From NCBI GenBank assembly GCA_016713925.1, contig JADJOH010000002.1, positions 1,116,001-1,180,000 on the forward strand: 64,000 bases of DNA, in the 5' to 3' direction. Position numbers and translations under genes: made by a program. The stretch comes from Bacteroidota bacterium (GTDB lineage Bacteria > Bacteroidota > Bacteroidia > AKYH767-A > OLB10). Shown one piece after another: positions 25,911 to 35,083 of this stretch (the stretch's first letter is position 1; each line of letters starts with the position of its first letter). Under the pieces are notes generated by a model that was not told where the DNA came from, made no database searches, and worked only from the letters and a program-made list of their open reading frames with translations.

Positions 25911-28373
25911 TCAATTTTTTACAATCTTCCTGGTTTCAGAATAACCATCATCTCCTATAAAACGTACCATATAAAGTCCGGAGGTAAATGATTTGAGATT
26001 AATACTAAGAAGCGGGATCGTGGAGGAGCAACTCTCCCTATGCAATACGCGCCCGCTGATGTCTGTAAGTTCCAATATTCCATTGCCGGAAGAAGTGCCC
26101 CATTCTACAAAAAGGAGATCAGCTGCAGGATTCGGATAAACGTTCCATGCTCTGGCATTTACATTGCCCTCTCTGCAATTGACAGTGACAATTTTTGCAG
26201 GAGAAAGGGCAGTGCAGCCTGTGGTTCCTGTAGTAACAACAGTATAACTTCCGGGATCCTTGGCAGTGTAATTGATACTATTTGCACCTGGAATTTCAAT
26301 TCCGTTTTTTCTCCATTGATACGTCGTTGTATTGGTAACGGGTCCGATAAGAATAACACTATCCCCGACACAAAATGAAAGTGAACTTTCAGCATTAATC
26401 TCGGCCCTGTAAACGATCACCTTTGCATTCAGTGACGTTTTTGTGCAACCATTTACATCTGTAACCTGCACTTTATACGTACCTCCCAAACCGGTAGTGT
26501 AGCCACTATCATTTACACCGGAGAGTGGAATATTATTCCGTAACCATTGGTAGCTGACTGCGGTCGGTGCATTGACCTGAAGTTGAAGAGAGGAGTCCTT
26601 GCATATAATATTACTTCCGACAAGATTCAATTGGGCTTTGGGTATAGGCCAAACTGTTATAGGAATAATATTATCGGACCGACGCGCACAACCGTCTACA
26701 TCAGCAACAAGTGCATTGTAAATACCGCTTTTAACAGGTAAAATATTTGCACCAATCAAATCCCCGTTGATAATGCCATTTCTCTCCCATAAAATAGTGT
26801 TAGATGCTTTATCATTCACACAAATGATTTCAGCACCTTGCGAATTTTTACAAAATGATAGCGGGCCATTGCTGGACAGCGTAGATTTTGGGGCATAAAT
26901 TCCAACCGGATTGCCTTCCTGAATACTGTAGAGGGCAGGATTAGTCGTACGAAGACGAAGGCGGTAGTTAGGGCCGTTAGGAAGATTAAAAGGGATATCA
27001 CAGTACACGGAATCCGTTGCCAATGTAGTTTGTTTGGTACCAATAACTGTTGGATTTGTAAAATCGCCGACCGAATCAGAAATCTCTACGTTTACACTAT
27101 TGCCGGTTAAAAAGGTGGTATTCCTGAGTGAATAGCCAACATTAAATCCATTCACACCTGAACACGGTTTTTTCGCTCCGATATCGCTTTCATTCCATTT
27201 ATCTACGCCGAACTCCCCGTTGGTCCATACGGAGTTGGTGAATCCGAGTACCGGACTAAGAAACTTCGTTCTGAACTTGGCAAGAAAAAGAGATTCGTAA
27301 TTCTGATAATCCCTCCAGACGACAAATGGAAATAATTTTAAATAAGAATAAGCTGCTCCATCATATCCACGGAAGGAGACATGCACAGAACCTGATGCAT
27401 CAATCGCTATATTTCCACGGCTACCACTGGGCTCCACATCATTGATATTTTGTGTTTCAAGGACGGCACCGTTAGATGCGGACAAACGCTTTAATGTCAT
27501 TGTTCCGGCTAATCCGCTCAATGCAGGAAAATTTTCAACTACCCACATATCGGAACTTCGTTTACTGATACCGGTTCCCTTAACACCTGCATTTTGATAA
27601 ATAACAGCTCCATTCTGCACTTTAAATGTACCCTGATTACCGGTTCCAAAAATCACTCCTCCGCTACCGGCTTCAATATCACTGTAGGTTGGGAGTGTCC
27701 ATGTTGATTTAAATATACCCGTTGCCGCTGACAAACGTTCTACAGTGGTTCCGTTACCCACATATACATCTGACCCGCCAACAGAAAGGAAACTTCCTCC
27801 CTTTCCAGTATTCCTCCAGGATAAAATACCACCGGGACTATACTTCCAGGTCGTATCTCCGTTACTGAAATACGTGTTCCCGGGTTCATCCGCATAATGG
27901 ACAACAGGATTAGACGTAGGAATCACCCGGTACCAATCCAAATTTCCTAAGGTTGAAAAACGGAATATGACCACGTAACCGGAAGTATCGGGACCGCCGA
28001 TCCAGACTGAATTTACGCTCAATTGAGGTCCACTTAAAGCACCTTGCGGAATATATATCGAAGTATAAATATTCCCGTCGTTGTCATTAAACGGTCTGGA
28101 AAATTCAATATTTATAATTCCAAATGTGCTGGCCACTACCGACCATCTCGGCGCTGAAAGTGAATCATAACTGGCAACAAAACCGACGGCATTGCACACC
28201 AGACAGGGATAATAACTGCCTGTCACATTAACATTACGGTTTGCGTCGGTGGATATACCATTAGCAAAATGACTACGTTGACTGAATTGAACCAAACGAT
28301 ACCAGTCGAAATTGCCGGCCTGTAAAACAACAGAGAAGAACAGGCATAAGAGGAAAATGGATAACTTTTTCAT
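25911..28373 (-). CDS. Large secreted T9SS protein with Ig-like repeats
   Basis: The product is 820 residues with a signal peptide (KKLSIFLLCLFFSVVLQAG). The N-terminal 370 residues are a propeller-like region with SBBP-style strands (GISTDANRNVNVTGSY, IAIDASGSVHVSFRGYDG). At about 480-740 there are three Ig/PKD-like modules, each with a Cys pair and Y-x-W-x-x-N/G (LQVNAPTAVSYQWLRNNIPL, TTTYQWRKNGIEI). The C-terminus is a T9SS type A sorting domain (WNVYPNPAADLLFVEW to RKIVKN). It is likely a cell-surface or released adhesin or structural protein; no catalytic motif is seen. Confidence 0.88.
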   Translation of the reverse strand: MKKLSIFLLCLFFSVVLQAGNFDWYRLVQFSQRSHFANGISTDANRNVNVTGSYYPCLVCNAVGFVASYDSLSAPRWSVVASTFGIINIEFSRPFNDNDGNIYTSIYIPQGALSGPQLSVNSVWIGGPDTSGYVVIFRFSTLGNLDWYRVIPTSNPVVHYADEPGNTYFSNGDTTWKYSPGGILSWRNTGKGGSFLSVGGSDVYVGNGTTVERLSAATGIFKSTWTLPTYSDIEAGSGGVIFGTGNQGTFKVQNGAVIYQNAGVKGTGISKRSSDMWVVENFPALSGLAGTMTLKRLSASNGAVLETQNINDVEPSGSRGNIAIDASGSVHVSFRGYDGAAYSYLKLFPFVVWRDYQNYESLFLAKFRTKFLSPVLGFTNSVWTNGEFGVDKWNESDIGAKKPCSGVNGFNVGYSLRNTTFLTGNSVNVEISDSVGDFTNPTVIGTKQTTLATDSVYCDIPFNLPNGPNYRLRLRTTNPALYSIQEGNPVGIYAPKSTLSSNGPLSFCKNSQGAEIICVNDKASNTILWERNGIINGDLIGANILPVKSGIYNALVADVDGCARRSDNIIPITVWPIPKAQLNLVGSNIICKDSSLQLQVNAPTAVSYQWLRNNIPLSGVNDSGYTTGLGGTYKVQVTDVNGCTKTSLNAKVIVYRAEINAESSLSFCVGDSVILIGPVTNTTTYQWRKNGIEIPGANSINYTAKDPGSYTVVTTGTTGCTALSPAKIVTVNCREGNVNARAWNVYPNPAADLLFVEWGTSSGNGILELTDISGRVLHRESCSSTIPLLSINLKSFTSGLYMVRFIGDDGYSETRKIVKN

Positions 28374-28392
28374 TACATTTTTTTACGTGAGG

Positions 28393-28400
28393 CAAAGATA
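28393..28400 (-). promoter_or_regulatory. -7 promoter element of the T9SS Ig-like gene
   Basis: TATCTTTG on the minus strand matches TAnnTTTG, about 20 bases before the ATG at 28373. The remaining divergent gap up to 28711 is AT-rich with nothing else recognised. Confidence 0.55.
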
Positions 28401-28711
28401 CCGTCAATTGAGTCAGTATCGCCTAATTTATATATGCAATATAGCTGATTTAACCCCACAAATTACTTTGTTCACCAAATAAATTTTGGAATTATCAAAT
28501 CACACCTGTTTATAATTTACTTACATCGAAATACTGTTTTAGCCTAATTTTAAGCGTTGAAGTTGAACTACCTGAAACGAATCCCAATTTAATACGTAAA
28601 ATATTCAATATTAATTAATTCAAGCCAGACCAATTCAACATTCATTCTAAGAATTTATAACGAGCACTGCCGAAACGGTAACCTCACCACATCCTGATAA
28701 AACACCTTCCT

Positions 28712-31700
28712 ATGCGTCGAATTCATAAACTCCTGGTAGCTAATCGCGGAGAGATTGCAATAAGGGCCCTTCGCGCTGCAGCTGAACTGGGCATACGAAC
28801 AGTAGCCGTTTACACCTATGAAGACCGCTATTCGTTGCACCGTTACAAAGCAGATGAATCCTATCAAATCGGAAAGGACAATGAACCCTTAAAACCTTAT
28901 CTGGACATAGAAGAAATCATCTGCACCGCAAAAGAAAACGGTGTTGATGCCATTCATCCCGGCTATGGATTCCTTTCTGAAAATGTTGGCTTTGCGAAGC
29001 GCTGTAGGGAGGAAGGAATCATTTTCATCGGACCTTCTCCTGAAGCCATGGAGCAACTGGGAGATAAAGTTGCCAGTAAAAGGGTAGCCAGAGCCGCAGG
29101 AGTTCCGGTAATTGAAGACAATACTATAGTCCTCACCTCGCCGGCCATTGCATTGCAGGAAGCGAAGCGGATAGGCTTCCCCGTTATATTCAAAGCCAGC
29201 GCAGGTGGTGGTGGCAGGGGAATGCGAATAATTCGCGCCGAGGGGGAGTTAGAAAAAGCGTTCAGCGAAGCGCGGCGCGAGGCGGGAAATGCGTTTGGTG
29301 ATGATACCATTTTCATTGAGAAATTTATTGATGACCCCAAACATATAGAAGTCCAACTGCTGGGAGATCATCATGGCAACCTCGTGCATCTTTTTGAAAG
29401 AGATTGCTCCGTGCAGCGTCGATTTCAAAAGGTAGTGGAAGTAGCACCCGCACCGAGTTTACGTCAGGATACAAAAGATAATCTCTACGCCTATGCGCTT
29501 AAAATTGCAAGAGCAGTAAAATACGATAATGCGGGTACAGTGGAATTTTTGCTCGACGATGAGGAGAATATCTATTTCATAGAAGTAAATCCCAGAATTC
29601 AGGTGGAGCATACCGTGACGGAGCAGGTGACCGGTATTGATATCGTTCGCTCACAAATACTGATTGCTGATGGAGATCCTTTGTCCTCGCCTATGATCAA
29701 TATCGTCAGGCAGGAAGATGTACAATGCAGGGGATTTGCGATTCAATGCCGTATCACCACAGAAGATCCCGAGAATGATTTTAAACCGGATTACGGTACA
29801 TTGATCGCTTATCGCAATGCAGGCGGTTATGGTATTCGTATAGATGAGGGCTCTTCTTATCAGGGTGTAAAAATCTCTCCGTTCTTCGATTCGATGCTGG
29901 TGAAAGTAACTGCGCAGGGACGTACACTCACAGGAGCCAGCAGAAGGATGTACCGCACCTTGATGGAATTCAGAATACGTGGAGTGAAAACCAATATTCC
30001 CTTTTTGGAAAATGTAATCAACCATCCGATCTTCCAGAATGGAAAAGCCACGGTGAAGTTCATTGAGAAATATCCGGAGCTGTTTGTCTTCAGAAAAAAG
30101 CAAGACAGCGGCACACGTGTTCTTCGGTATATCGCTCACGTTATAGTGAACGGCAATCCTGATGTCAGCCGTATTGATCCCCACCGGACTATTGATGCTC
30201 CACGTATGCCCTCTACAAGGCTACAGGGAACACCGCCACCAGGCACACGTCAACGGCTTCTTGAACAGGGACCGGAAAAATTTGCGGAATGGCTGAAGCA
30301 GGAGAAGAAAGTAAAATTTACGGATACGACCTATCGTGATGCGCATCAATCCCTGTTGGCTACCCGCGTCCGTACGATGGACTTTCTCAAAGTCGCACAT
30401 AATTATGCCTTGCATCATCCACAAACCTTCAGCATGGAAGTATGGGGTGGTGCCACCTTTGACGTTGCTTTGCGCTTCCTGCATGAATGTCCATGGAAAC
30501 GTCTGCAATTGTTACGTGAAGCTATTCCGAATATATGTCTGCAGATGCTCATTCGCGGAAATAATGCCATTGGCTATGCCGCCTATCCGGATAATCTGGT
30601 CGAACGATTTATCGAAGAAAGTTCGAAAAACGGAATTGATATTTTCAGGATTTTCGATTCGCTGAACTGGACAAAATCAATGGAAGTCAGTATCAGAGCC
30701 GTTCGGGAAAGAACAGGTGGTATCGCGGAGGCGTGTATCAGCTATACAGGAGATATTCTCGATCCGAAAAAATCAAAATACAATTTAAACTACTATTTGG
30801 ATTTAGCCAGAGAATTGGAAGATAAAGGTGCACATATCCTTGGCATCAAAGATATGGCAGGTCTTATCAAGCCCTATGCTGCGGAACTTCTCATCACTGA
30901 ACTCAAGAAGGTCATCAATATCCCCATTCACTTTCATACACATGATACTTCATCGGTTCAATCATCCTCCTATTTAAAAGCCATTGAAGCCGGAGTAGAT
31001 GTGATTGATGTGGCACTTGCGTCCATGAGCGGGCTCACCTCGCAACCTAACTTTAATAGTATGGTGGAAGTATTGAGAAACACACGGCATGAAGTTGCTT
31101 TTGACAGTAAACATCTTAATGAACACAGCAATTACTGGGAAACCATTCGCGAATGGTATTATCCTTTTGAGAGTGGATTGATGGCCGGGACTGCCGAAGT
31201 ATACGACCATGAAATTCCGGGAGGTCAATATTCCAACCTGCGGCCGCAAGCTGTTTCGCTCGGACTTGGAGATAAGATGACAGAAATCAAACAGGCTTAT
31301 GCCGATGTCAATCAACTTTTCGGTGATATTGTTAAAGTGACACCCAGTTCGAAAGTAGTTGGCGATATGGCGCTGTATATGGTGAGTAATAATTTGAGTC
31401 CGGCGGATGTGATGCAACGTGGAGAGACATTAAGCTTTCCTGAAAGTGTAAAAAGCTTCTTTAAAGGTGACCTCGGACAACCTCCCGGAGGCTTTCCGGC
31501 AGTACTGCAACGCATCATTTTAAAAGATGATGTGCCTTATACCGACTTACCCAATGCCCATCTGGAACCGGTCAATTTTGAAAAAGCATTTAAGGATTTT
31601 AAAATTCGGTTCGGCGACACCGTTAGTTTCACTGATTTCCTTTCGTGGAAGTTCTATCCGAAAGTATTTGAAGAATATTTTAATTTCAGAAAAGAATTTG

Positions 31701-32149
31701 GCGATGTCAGTAATCTTCCTACACCGGCCTTCTTTTACGGAATGAAAAACAATCAGGAAATTCTGGTTGAAATAGGCAAAGGAAAAAATATTCTTATACG
31801 GCTACTCTATGTAGGTGATGCTGATGAAAACGGACATCGTACCGTATACTTCCGGTTGAACGGCCAGACCAGAGCGATTGATGTGCCCGATAAAAAGGCT
31901 ATTGTTCTGAAAGTACATCATACAAAGGCTTCCGGCGAAAAACAAATTGGGACGCCTCTGCAAGGATTATTGAGTAAAATATTTGTTGCACCCGGACAAA
32001 CCGTAAAGAAAAATGCACCCTTGTTTACCATCGAAGCTATGAAGATGGAAACCACGATTACTGCAACCCGGGATTTAAAAATTCGTCACATCTCCCTGAA
32101 AGAAGGAACGCTGGTGGAGTCAGAAGATTTGGTGGTGGAAGTAGAATAG
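28712..32149 (+). CDS. pyc: Pyruvate carboxylase
   Basis: This is a biotin enzyme that makes oxaloacetate from pyruvate, bicarbonate and ATP to refill the TCA cycle. The product is 1145 residues, full length for the single-chain form. The biotin carboxylase domain (about 5-450) has the ATP-grasp loop GGGGRGMR and EVNPRIQVEHTVTE. The carboxyltransferase domain begins FTDTTYRDAHQSLLATRVR (about 533) and has GIKDMAGL (carboxylated Lys) and the metal site HFHTHDT. The C-terminal biotinyl domain carries the target Lys1111 in EAMKMET. The gene is monocistronic. A relic copy of its 3' end lies 200 bp downstream. Confidence 0.97.
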   Translation: MRRIHKLLVANRGEIAIRALRAAAELGIRTVAVYTYEDRYSLHRYKADESYQIGKDNEPLKPYLDIEEIICTAKENGVDAIHPGYGFLSENVGFAKRCREEGIIFIGPSPEAMEQLGDKVASKRVARAAGVPVIEDNTIVLTSPAIALQEAKRIGFPVIFKASAGGGGRGMRIIRAEGELEKAFSEARREAGNAFGDDTIFIEKFIDDPKHIEVQLLGDHHGNLVHLFERDCSVQRRFQKVVEVAPAPSLRQDTKDNLYAYALKIARAVKYDNAGTVEFLLDDEENIYFIEVNPRIQVEHTVTEQVTGIDIVRSQILIADGDPLSSPMINIVRQEDVQCRGFAIQCRITTEDPENDFKPDYGTLIAYRNAGGYGIRIDEGSSYQGVKISPFFDSMLVKVTAQGRTLTGASRRMYRTLMEFRIRGVKTNIPFLENVINHPIFQNGKATVKFIEKYPELFVFRKKQDSGTRVLRYIAHVIVNGNPDVSRIDPHRTIDAPRMPSTRLQGTPPPGTRQRLLEQGPEKFAEWLKQEKKVKFTDTTYRDAHQSLLATRVRTMDFLKVAHNYALHHPQTFSMEVWGGATFDVALRFLHECPWKRLQLLREAIPNICLQMLIRGNNAIGYAAYPDNLVERFIEESSKNGIDIFRIFDSLNWTKSMEVSIRAVRERTGGIAEACISYTGDILDPKKSKYNLNYYLDLARELEDKGAHILGIKDMAGLIKPYAAELLITELKKVINIPIHFHTHDTSSVQSSSYLKAIEAGVDVIDVALASMSGLTSQPNFNSMVEVLRNTRHEVAFDSKHLNEHSNYWETIREWYYPFESGLMAGTAEVYDHEIPGGQYSNLRPQAVSLGLGDKMTEIKQAYADVNQLFGDIVKVTPSSKVVGDMALYMVSNNLSPADVMQRGETLSFPESVKSFFKGDLGQPPGGFPAVLQRIILKDDVPYTDLPNAHLEPVNFEKAFKDFKIRFGDTVSFTDFLSWKFYPKVFEEYFNFRKEFGDVSNLPTPAFFYGMKNNQEILVEIGKGKNILIRLLYVGDADENGHRTVYFRLNGQTRAIDVPDKKAIVLKVHHTKASGEKQIGTPLQGLLSKIFVAPGQTVKKNAPLFTIEAMKMETTITATRDLKIRHISLKEGTLVESEDLVVEVE

Positions 32150-32269
32150 TTGTTACATCTAACTTGTAGTGACCAAAATGGAATTGATGAGTTGTTGAAT
32201 TGATGAATTGATGAGTGTTTTTTAGTGAAGGAGGGTTTTAAATTATTTTAATGGAAGGCACTAATAATA

Positions 32270-32445
32270 GGATTATGGATCTTAAAGTACGACATCTCAT
32301 TATTGAAAGAAGGAAGTCTGGTGGAGTCAGAAGATTTGGTCGTAGAAGTAGAATAGTTGTTACATCTAACTTGTAGTGACCAAAATGGAATTGTTGAGTT
32401 GTTGAATGGTTGAATTGATGAGTGTTTTTTAATGAAGGTGGGTTT
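32270..32445 (+). pseudogene. Duplicated relic of the pyc 3' end
   Basis: From about 32277 the sequence repeats the last codons of pyc: DLKVRHLI, then one base out of frame LKEGSLVESEDLVVEVE and a TAG at about 32353. The same downstream flank (GTTGTTACATCTAACTTGTA, GTGACCAAAATGGAATTG) follows both copies. Alignable length is about 170 bases, with pyc coordinates from about 32070. It lacks a start and is frameshifted. The rest of 32446-32681 holds only short CCGGAAGC-type repeats (about 32638-32673). Confidence 0.8.
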
Positions 32446-32681
32446 GAAAGTTTGGGATTTAAGTGAGGAATGGTTTGGAATGAATTGTCGTGAGCCTTGG
32501 CTCGTGATCGCGAGCAAAGCCTCGCGAATGAGTTGATGAAAATTGTCCCGAAACCTCGGAAGGATGAATGTTTATAAATGAATGAGAATTCAATTGATGG
32601 AAATGGAAGCCTCCCCACCCTTACCCCTCAGCCCAAGGTCGGAAGCCGAAAGCCGGTGGCCGGAAGCCGGAAGCAAAAAGT

Positions 32682-33500
32682 TTATTCATATTCAGAATGT
32701 CCGACGAGAAAATATTTATTATTATTTAACATATAACCAACTTCCATCTTTTGAATTTTTAGTTGACCAACTTTTCCATCGTTCCAGTTCAGGTTCAGGT
32801 ATTCCACACCATTGATTAGTTCCACTGCCCAGTAACCGGCATCGTCCGATTTCATCACAGAGCTGAAGTTGGAATAGGAATCATTGCTCATATATGTAGT
32901 GAAGTTCTTATAGTAAAAACGACCATCCTCATATAAATAATAGGCCCACTTTTCCGATAAACCATTCCCGGTATACATATGCAGGAATTTTTTATTGGCA
33001 TATTTGGTGGAGACTTTTCCTTTAGCGGGTTTAGCCGCAGTCGATGTTTCATGAGCAGCCGGTTGCTCCTCAACAGGGGATGTAGAGATGGTATTTGAAT
33101 TAGAATTAGATTCCGTGGCAGTATTTTTTTTCTCTATTCCTGCAATGACTTCATCCACATTGGCATCTGTTCTGGTAAAATAGGCCATGTTAAGGTTATC
33201 GTCTGTAATCAGCAAATTCCCTCCTTCATCCAATGCCGCATAACTTGCAGTTTTATCTTCGCCCTCTGCCAAAATCAAAGTAAGCACATCGTCCTGAAAT
33301 GCGCCGGTGATTTTCTTTGCTTCTGTTTCGTTCGCGAAATACCCTATGAATCCTGCACCCTTTTTCTTCAAAATCAGGGCGGTCTTCGCTTCTTCTATAA
33401 TATATACTGCTTCATAGGTAAAGGAAGGCGATTGTGCCTTTGATTGTTGGGAGAAAAGAAGGAAGATGATTCCAATTATTATATACAATTTTCGAGTCAT
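32682..33500 (-). CDS. Secreted protein of unknown function
   Basis: The product is 272 residues from the ATG at 33500 (MTRKLYIIIGIIFLLFS, QQSKAQS). An ATG 7 codons earlier is also possible. A signal peptide is clear. Residues about 30-135 form a beta-rich domain (YEAVYIIEEAKTALILKKKG). A low-complexity Asn/Ser/Thr/Ala linker (about 138-170) leads to a C-terminal domain with KWAYYLYEDGRFYYKNFTTY and a final NNKYFLVGHSEYE. I do not recognise the family. No sorting domain or lipoprotein signal is present, so a periplasmic location is likely. Confidence 0.7.
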   Translation of the reverse strand: MTRKLYIIIGIIFLLFSQQSKAQSPSFTYEAVYIIEEAKTALILKKKGAGFIGYFANETEAKKITGAFQDDVLTLILAEGEDKTASYAALDEGGNLLITDDNLNMAYFTRTDANVDEVIAGIEKKNTATESNSNSNTISTSPVEEQPAAHETSTAAKPAKGKVSTKYANKKFLHMYTGNGLSEKWAYYLYEDGRFYYKNFTTYMSNDSYSNFSSVMKSDDAGYWAVELINGVEYLNLNWNDGKVGQLKIQKMEVGYMLNNNKYFLVGHSEYE

Positions 33501-33590
33501 GGCTGTTCGGATAGATTTCATTTGTGAAAGATAAGGCGAGGAGCACGCGAAAAAAAGCGCTGGTAGTTAAAATCCCCTATTTCGGTTAGA

Positions 33591-34892
33591 TCAATAGCTC
33601 ATACTTACATCTTTATTGCTCATGGCATTTTTAAAAGATTCATAATCCTCCCTACTTAGTCCAATCGGATATACCGCCGAATGTACTTCTCCCTCCTGCA
33701 AGTAAACGAGATGAACCGACCCTTTGCGATGCAGATCATAGCGAATGCTGATTATGTTCTCCATGGCAAAACTTTTCGTCATAAAAGGGAAAACAGCAGA
33801 ACGCACTACCACAAAATTATTGATCACCTCCACTATTCTGGAGCGAAAGAAGAACTGAATGACCCCAATGAAGAATCTACTTGTTAAAAGTAGTGTGGCG
33901 AACCGAAGATCTTCACCGGAATTCACTGCCGAAATAAGTATGAAAAAACCCAAAGGCAACATCATCCATTTTGTAGCGTACCAAAAGGGAAAATCACTTT
34001 GGAAATGTTTCATCACGTGATCATCTTGTTTATTCCATGTAGGTTGGTTGGATACCCAGGATAGCAGGGTATGTTGAGACAGCCCTAATGCTACAGGATC
34101 TTGTCGAAGTAAAATGGATAAATGACGATACAGATGCGGAAGATTTTTTTTGAATTCCTGTGGATCCTCAAAAAAATGTTCAACACTTACGGCAAAAAAT
34201 TCCCGGTCATTTGTACCGGAATATTTGCGTAAAAAATGTTCTTCTTCCTGATTCACTTCATTAAAAGTATCTCCTGCCACCGCATGCCATTTAACGAAGT
34301 ATGCATGAAAGAAAGGATCTGAGGCCTTCACCATCCGGCTCAGATCCAGCGCATGTGCCATCTCATGAAGTCCGAGATTAATTTTATCGCTGTTGCTTTG
34401 ATAGCCCTCGAGAAAATGTTGCCAGGAGAGTACAATCACCCCTTTAATACTGGTTTCCCCTAAATGATTTGCACCGGTTAACGGTGATGTATATACGCCC
34501 GGATAAACGATTATCGTATTAAAATGCTGCAACTGAAATTCACGGAGTCCAAAAGTGAGTTGAACAGCCGCTGCGGAAATCAATACCTTCATCTCTTCTG
34601 TAATCTCCAGTTCCTCCTTGCCGATAAATCGCTTTCGCTGCATAAACGCTGCGCAACGGTACAAGAATTTTACTTTTGCAACGGGAGAAAGGTGTCGGTA
34701 AAAATCAATATGCTTCAATAGTACCGGCTCCATTAAACGTCTCTTCTCTTCAAATACAGAAGGAGGGCGGAGTAAAAGTTTCCGTATTTCACCGGATTCC
34801 TTATTTAGCCATATCTGTCTGAAATAAGCCAAAAGGTCAGATCCGGCAAAGGCAATAAATAGTAGGATAATGATTAGAATCGCCGGCATCAT
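33591..34892 (-). CDS. MtfA-like zinc metallopeptidase (M90) with C-terminal membrane/PH-like extension
   Basis: The product is 433 residues. An N-terminal membrane helix (about 3-22) precedes the M90/MtfA catalytic domain with the zinc motif HEMAH at 176-180 and an upstream GVIVLSWQHFLEGY segment. MtfA proteins are usually near 265 residues. Here a second membrane helix (about 305-325, MMLPLGFFILISAV) follows, then about 90 residues resembling a bacterial PH fold (NNFVVVRSAVFPF...ISIRYDLHRKGSVHLVYLQEG). In E. coli MtfA links glucose transport regulation to Mlc, which has no obvious counterpart here. The extension suggests membrane-localised proteolysis. Confidence 0.82.
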   Translation of the reverse strand: MMPAILIIILLFIAFAGSDLLAYFRQIWLNKESGEIRKLLLRPPSVFEEKRRLMEPVLLKHIDFYRHLSPVAKVKFLYRCAAFMQRKRFIGKEELEITEEMKVLISAAAVQLTFGLREFQLQHFNTIIVYPGVYTSPLTGANHLGETSIKGVIVLSWQHFLEGYQSNSDKINLGLHEMAHALDLSRMVKASDPFFHAYFVKWHAVAGDTFNEVNQEEEHFLRKYSGTNDREFFAVSVEHFFEDPQEFKKNLPHLYRHLSILLRQDPVALGLSQHTLLSWVSNQPTWNKQDDHVMKHFQSDFPFWYATKWMMLPLGFFILISAVNSGEDLRFATLLLTSRFFIGVIQFFFRSRIVEVINNFVVVRSAVFPFMTKSFAMENIISIRYDLHRKGSVHLVYLQEGEVHSAVYPIGLSREDYESFKNAMSNKDVSMSY

Positions 34893-35083
34893 GATTTAAT
34901 GAAATTAGAAAAAAGGATTACACAACCTATAAAGAAGTGATTTAATTTATCCTGGTTCCAGGTGAACTAAAGTAAGTTAGTTGGATTGGTTTCAGAACAA
35001 CATCGGTATTACAATGGCGTCACTTCGTTTACGAAATCCATAATTCTATATTATTCACATAAAACGGGCGATAAGATTAAGAA

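Noticed and set aside
30974..31417. Long antisense frames inside pyc and other genes
   Set aside because: They are shadows of strongly coding sequence in another frame, without starts, promoters or conserved motifs.
32238..32618. 126- and 89-codon minus-strand frames downstream of pyc
   Set aside because: They lie antisense to the duplicated pyc tail and low-complexity flank, with no recognisable protein pattern.
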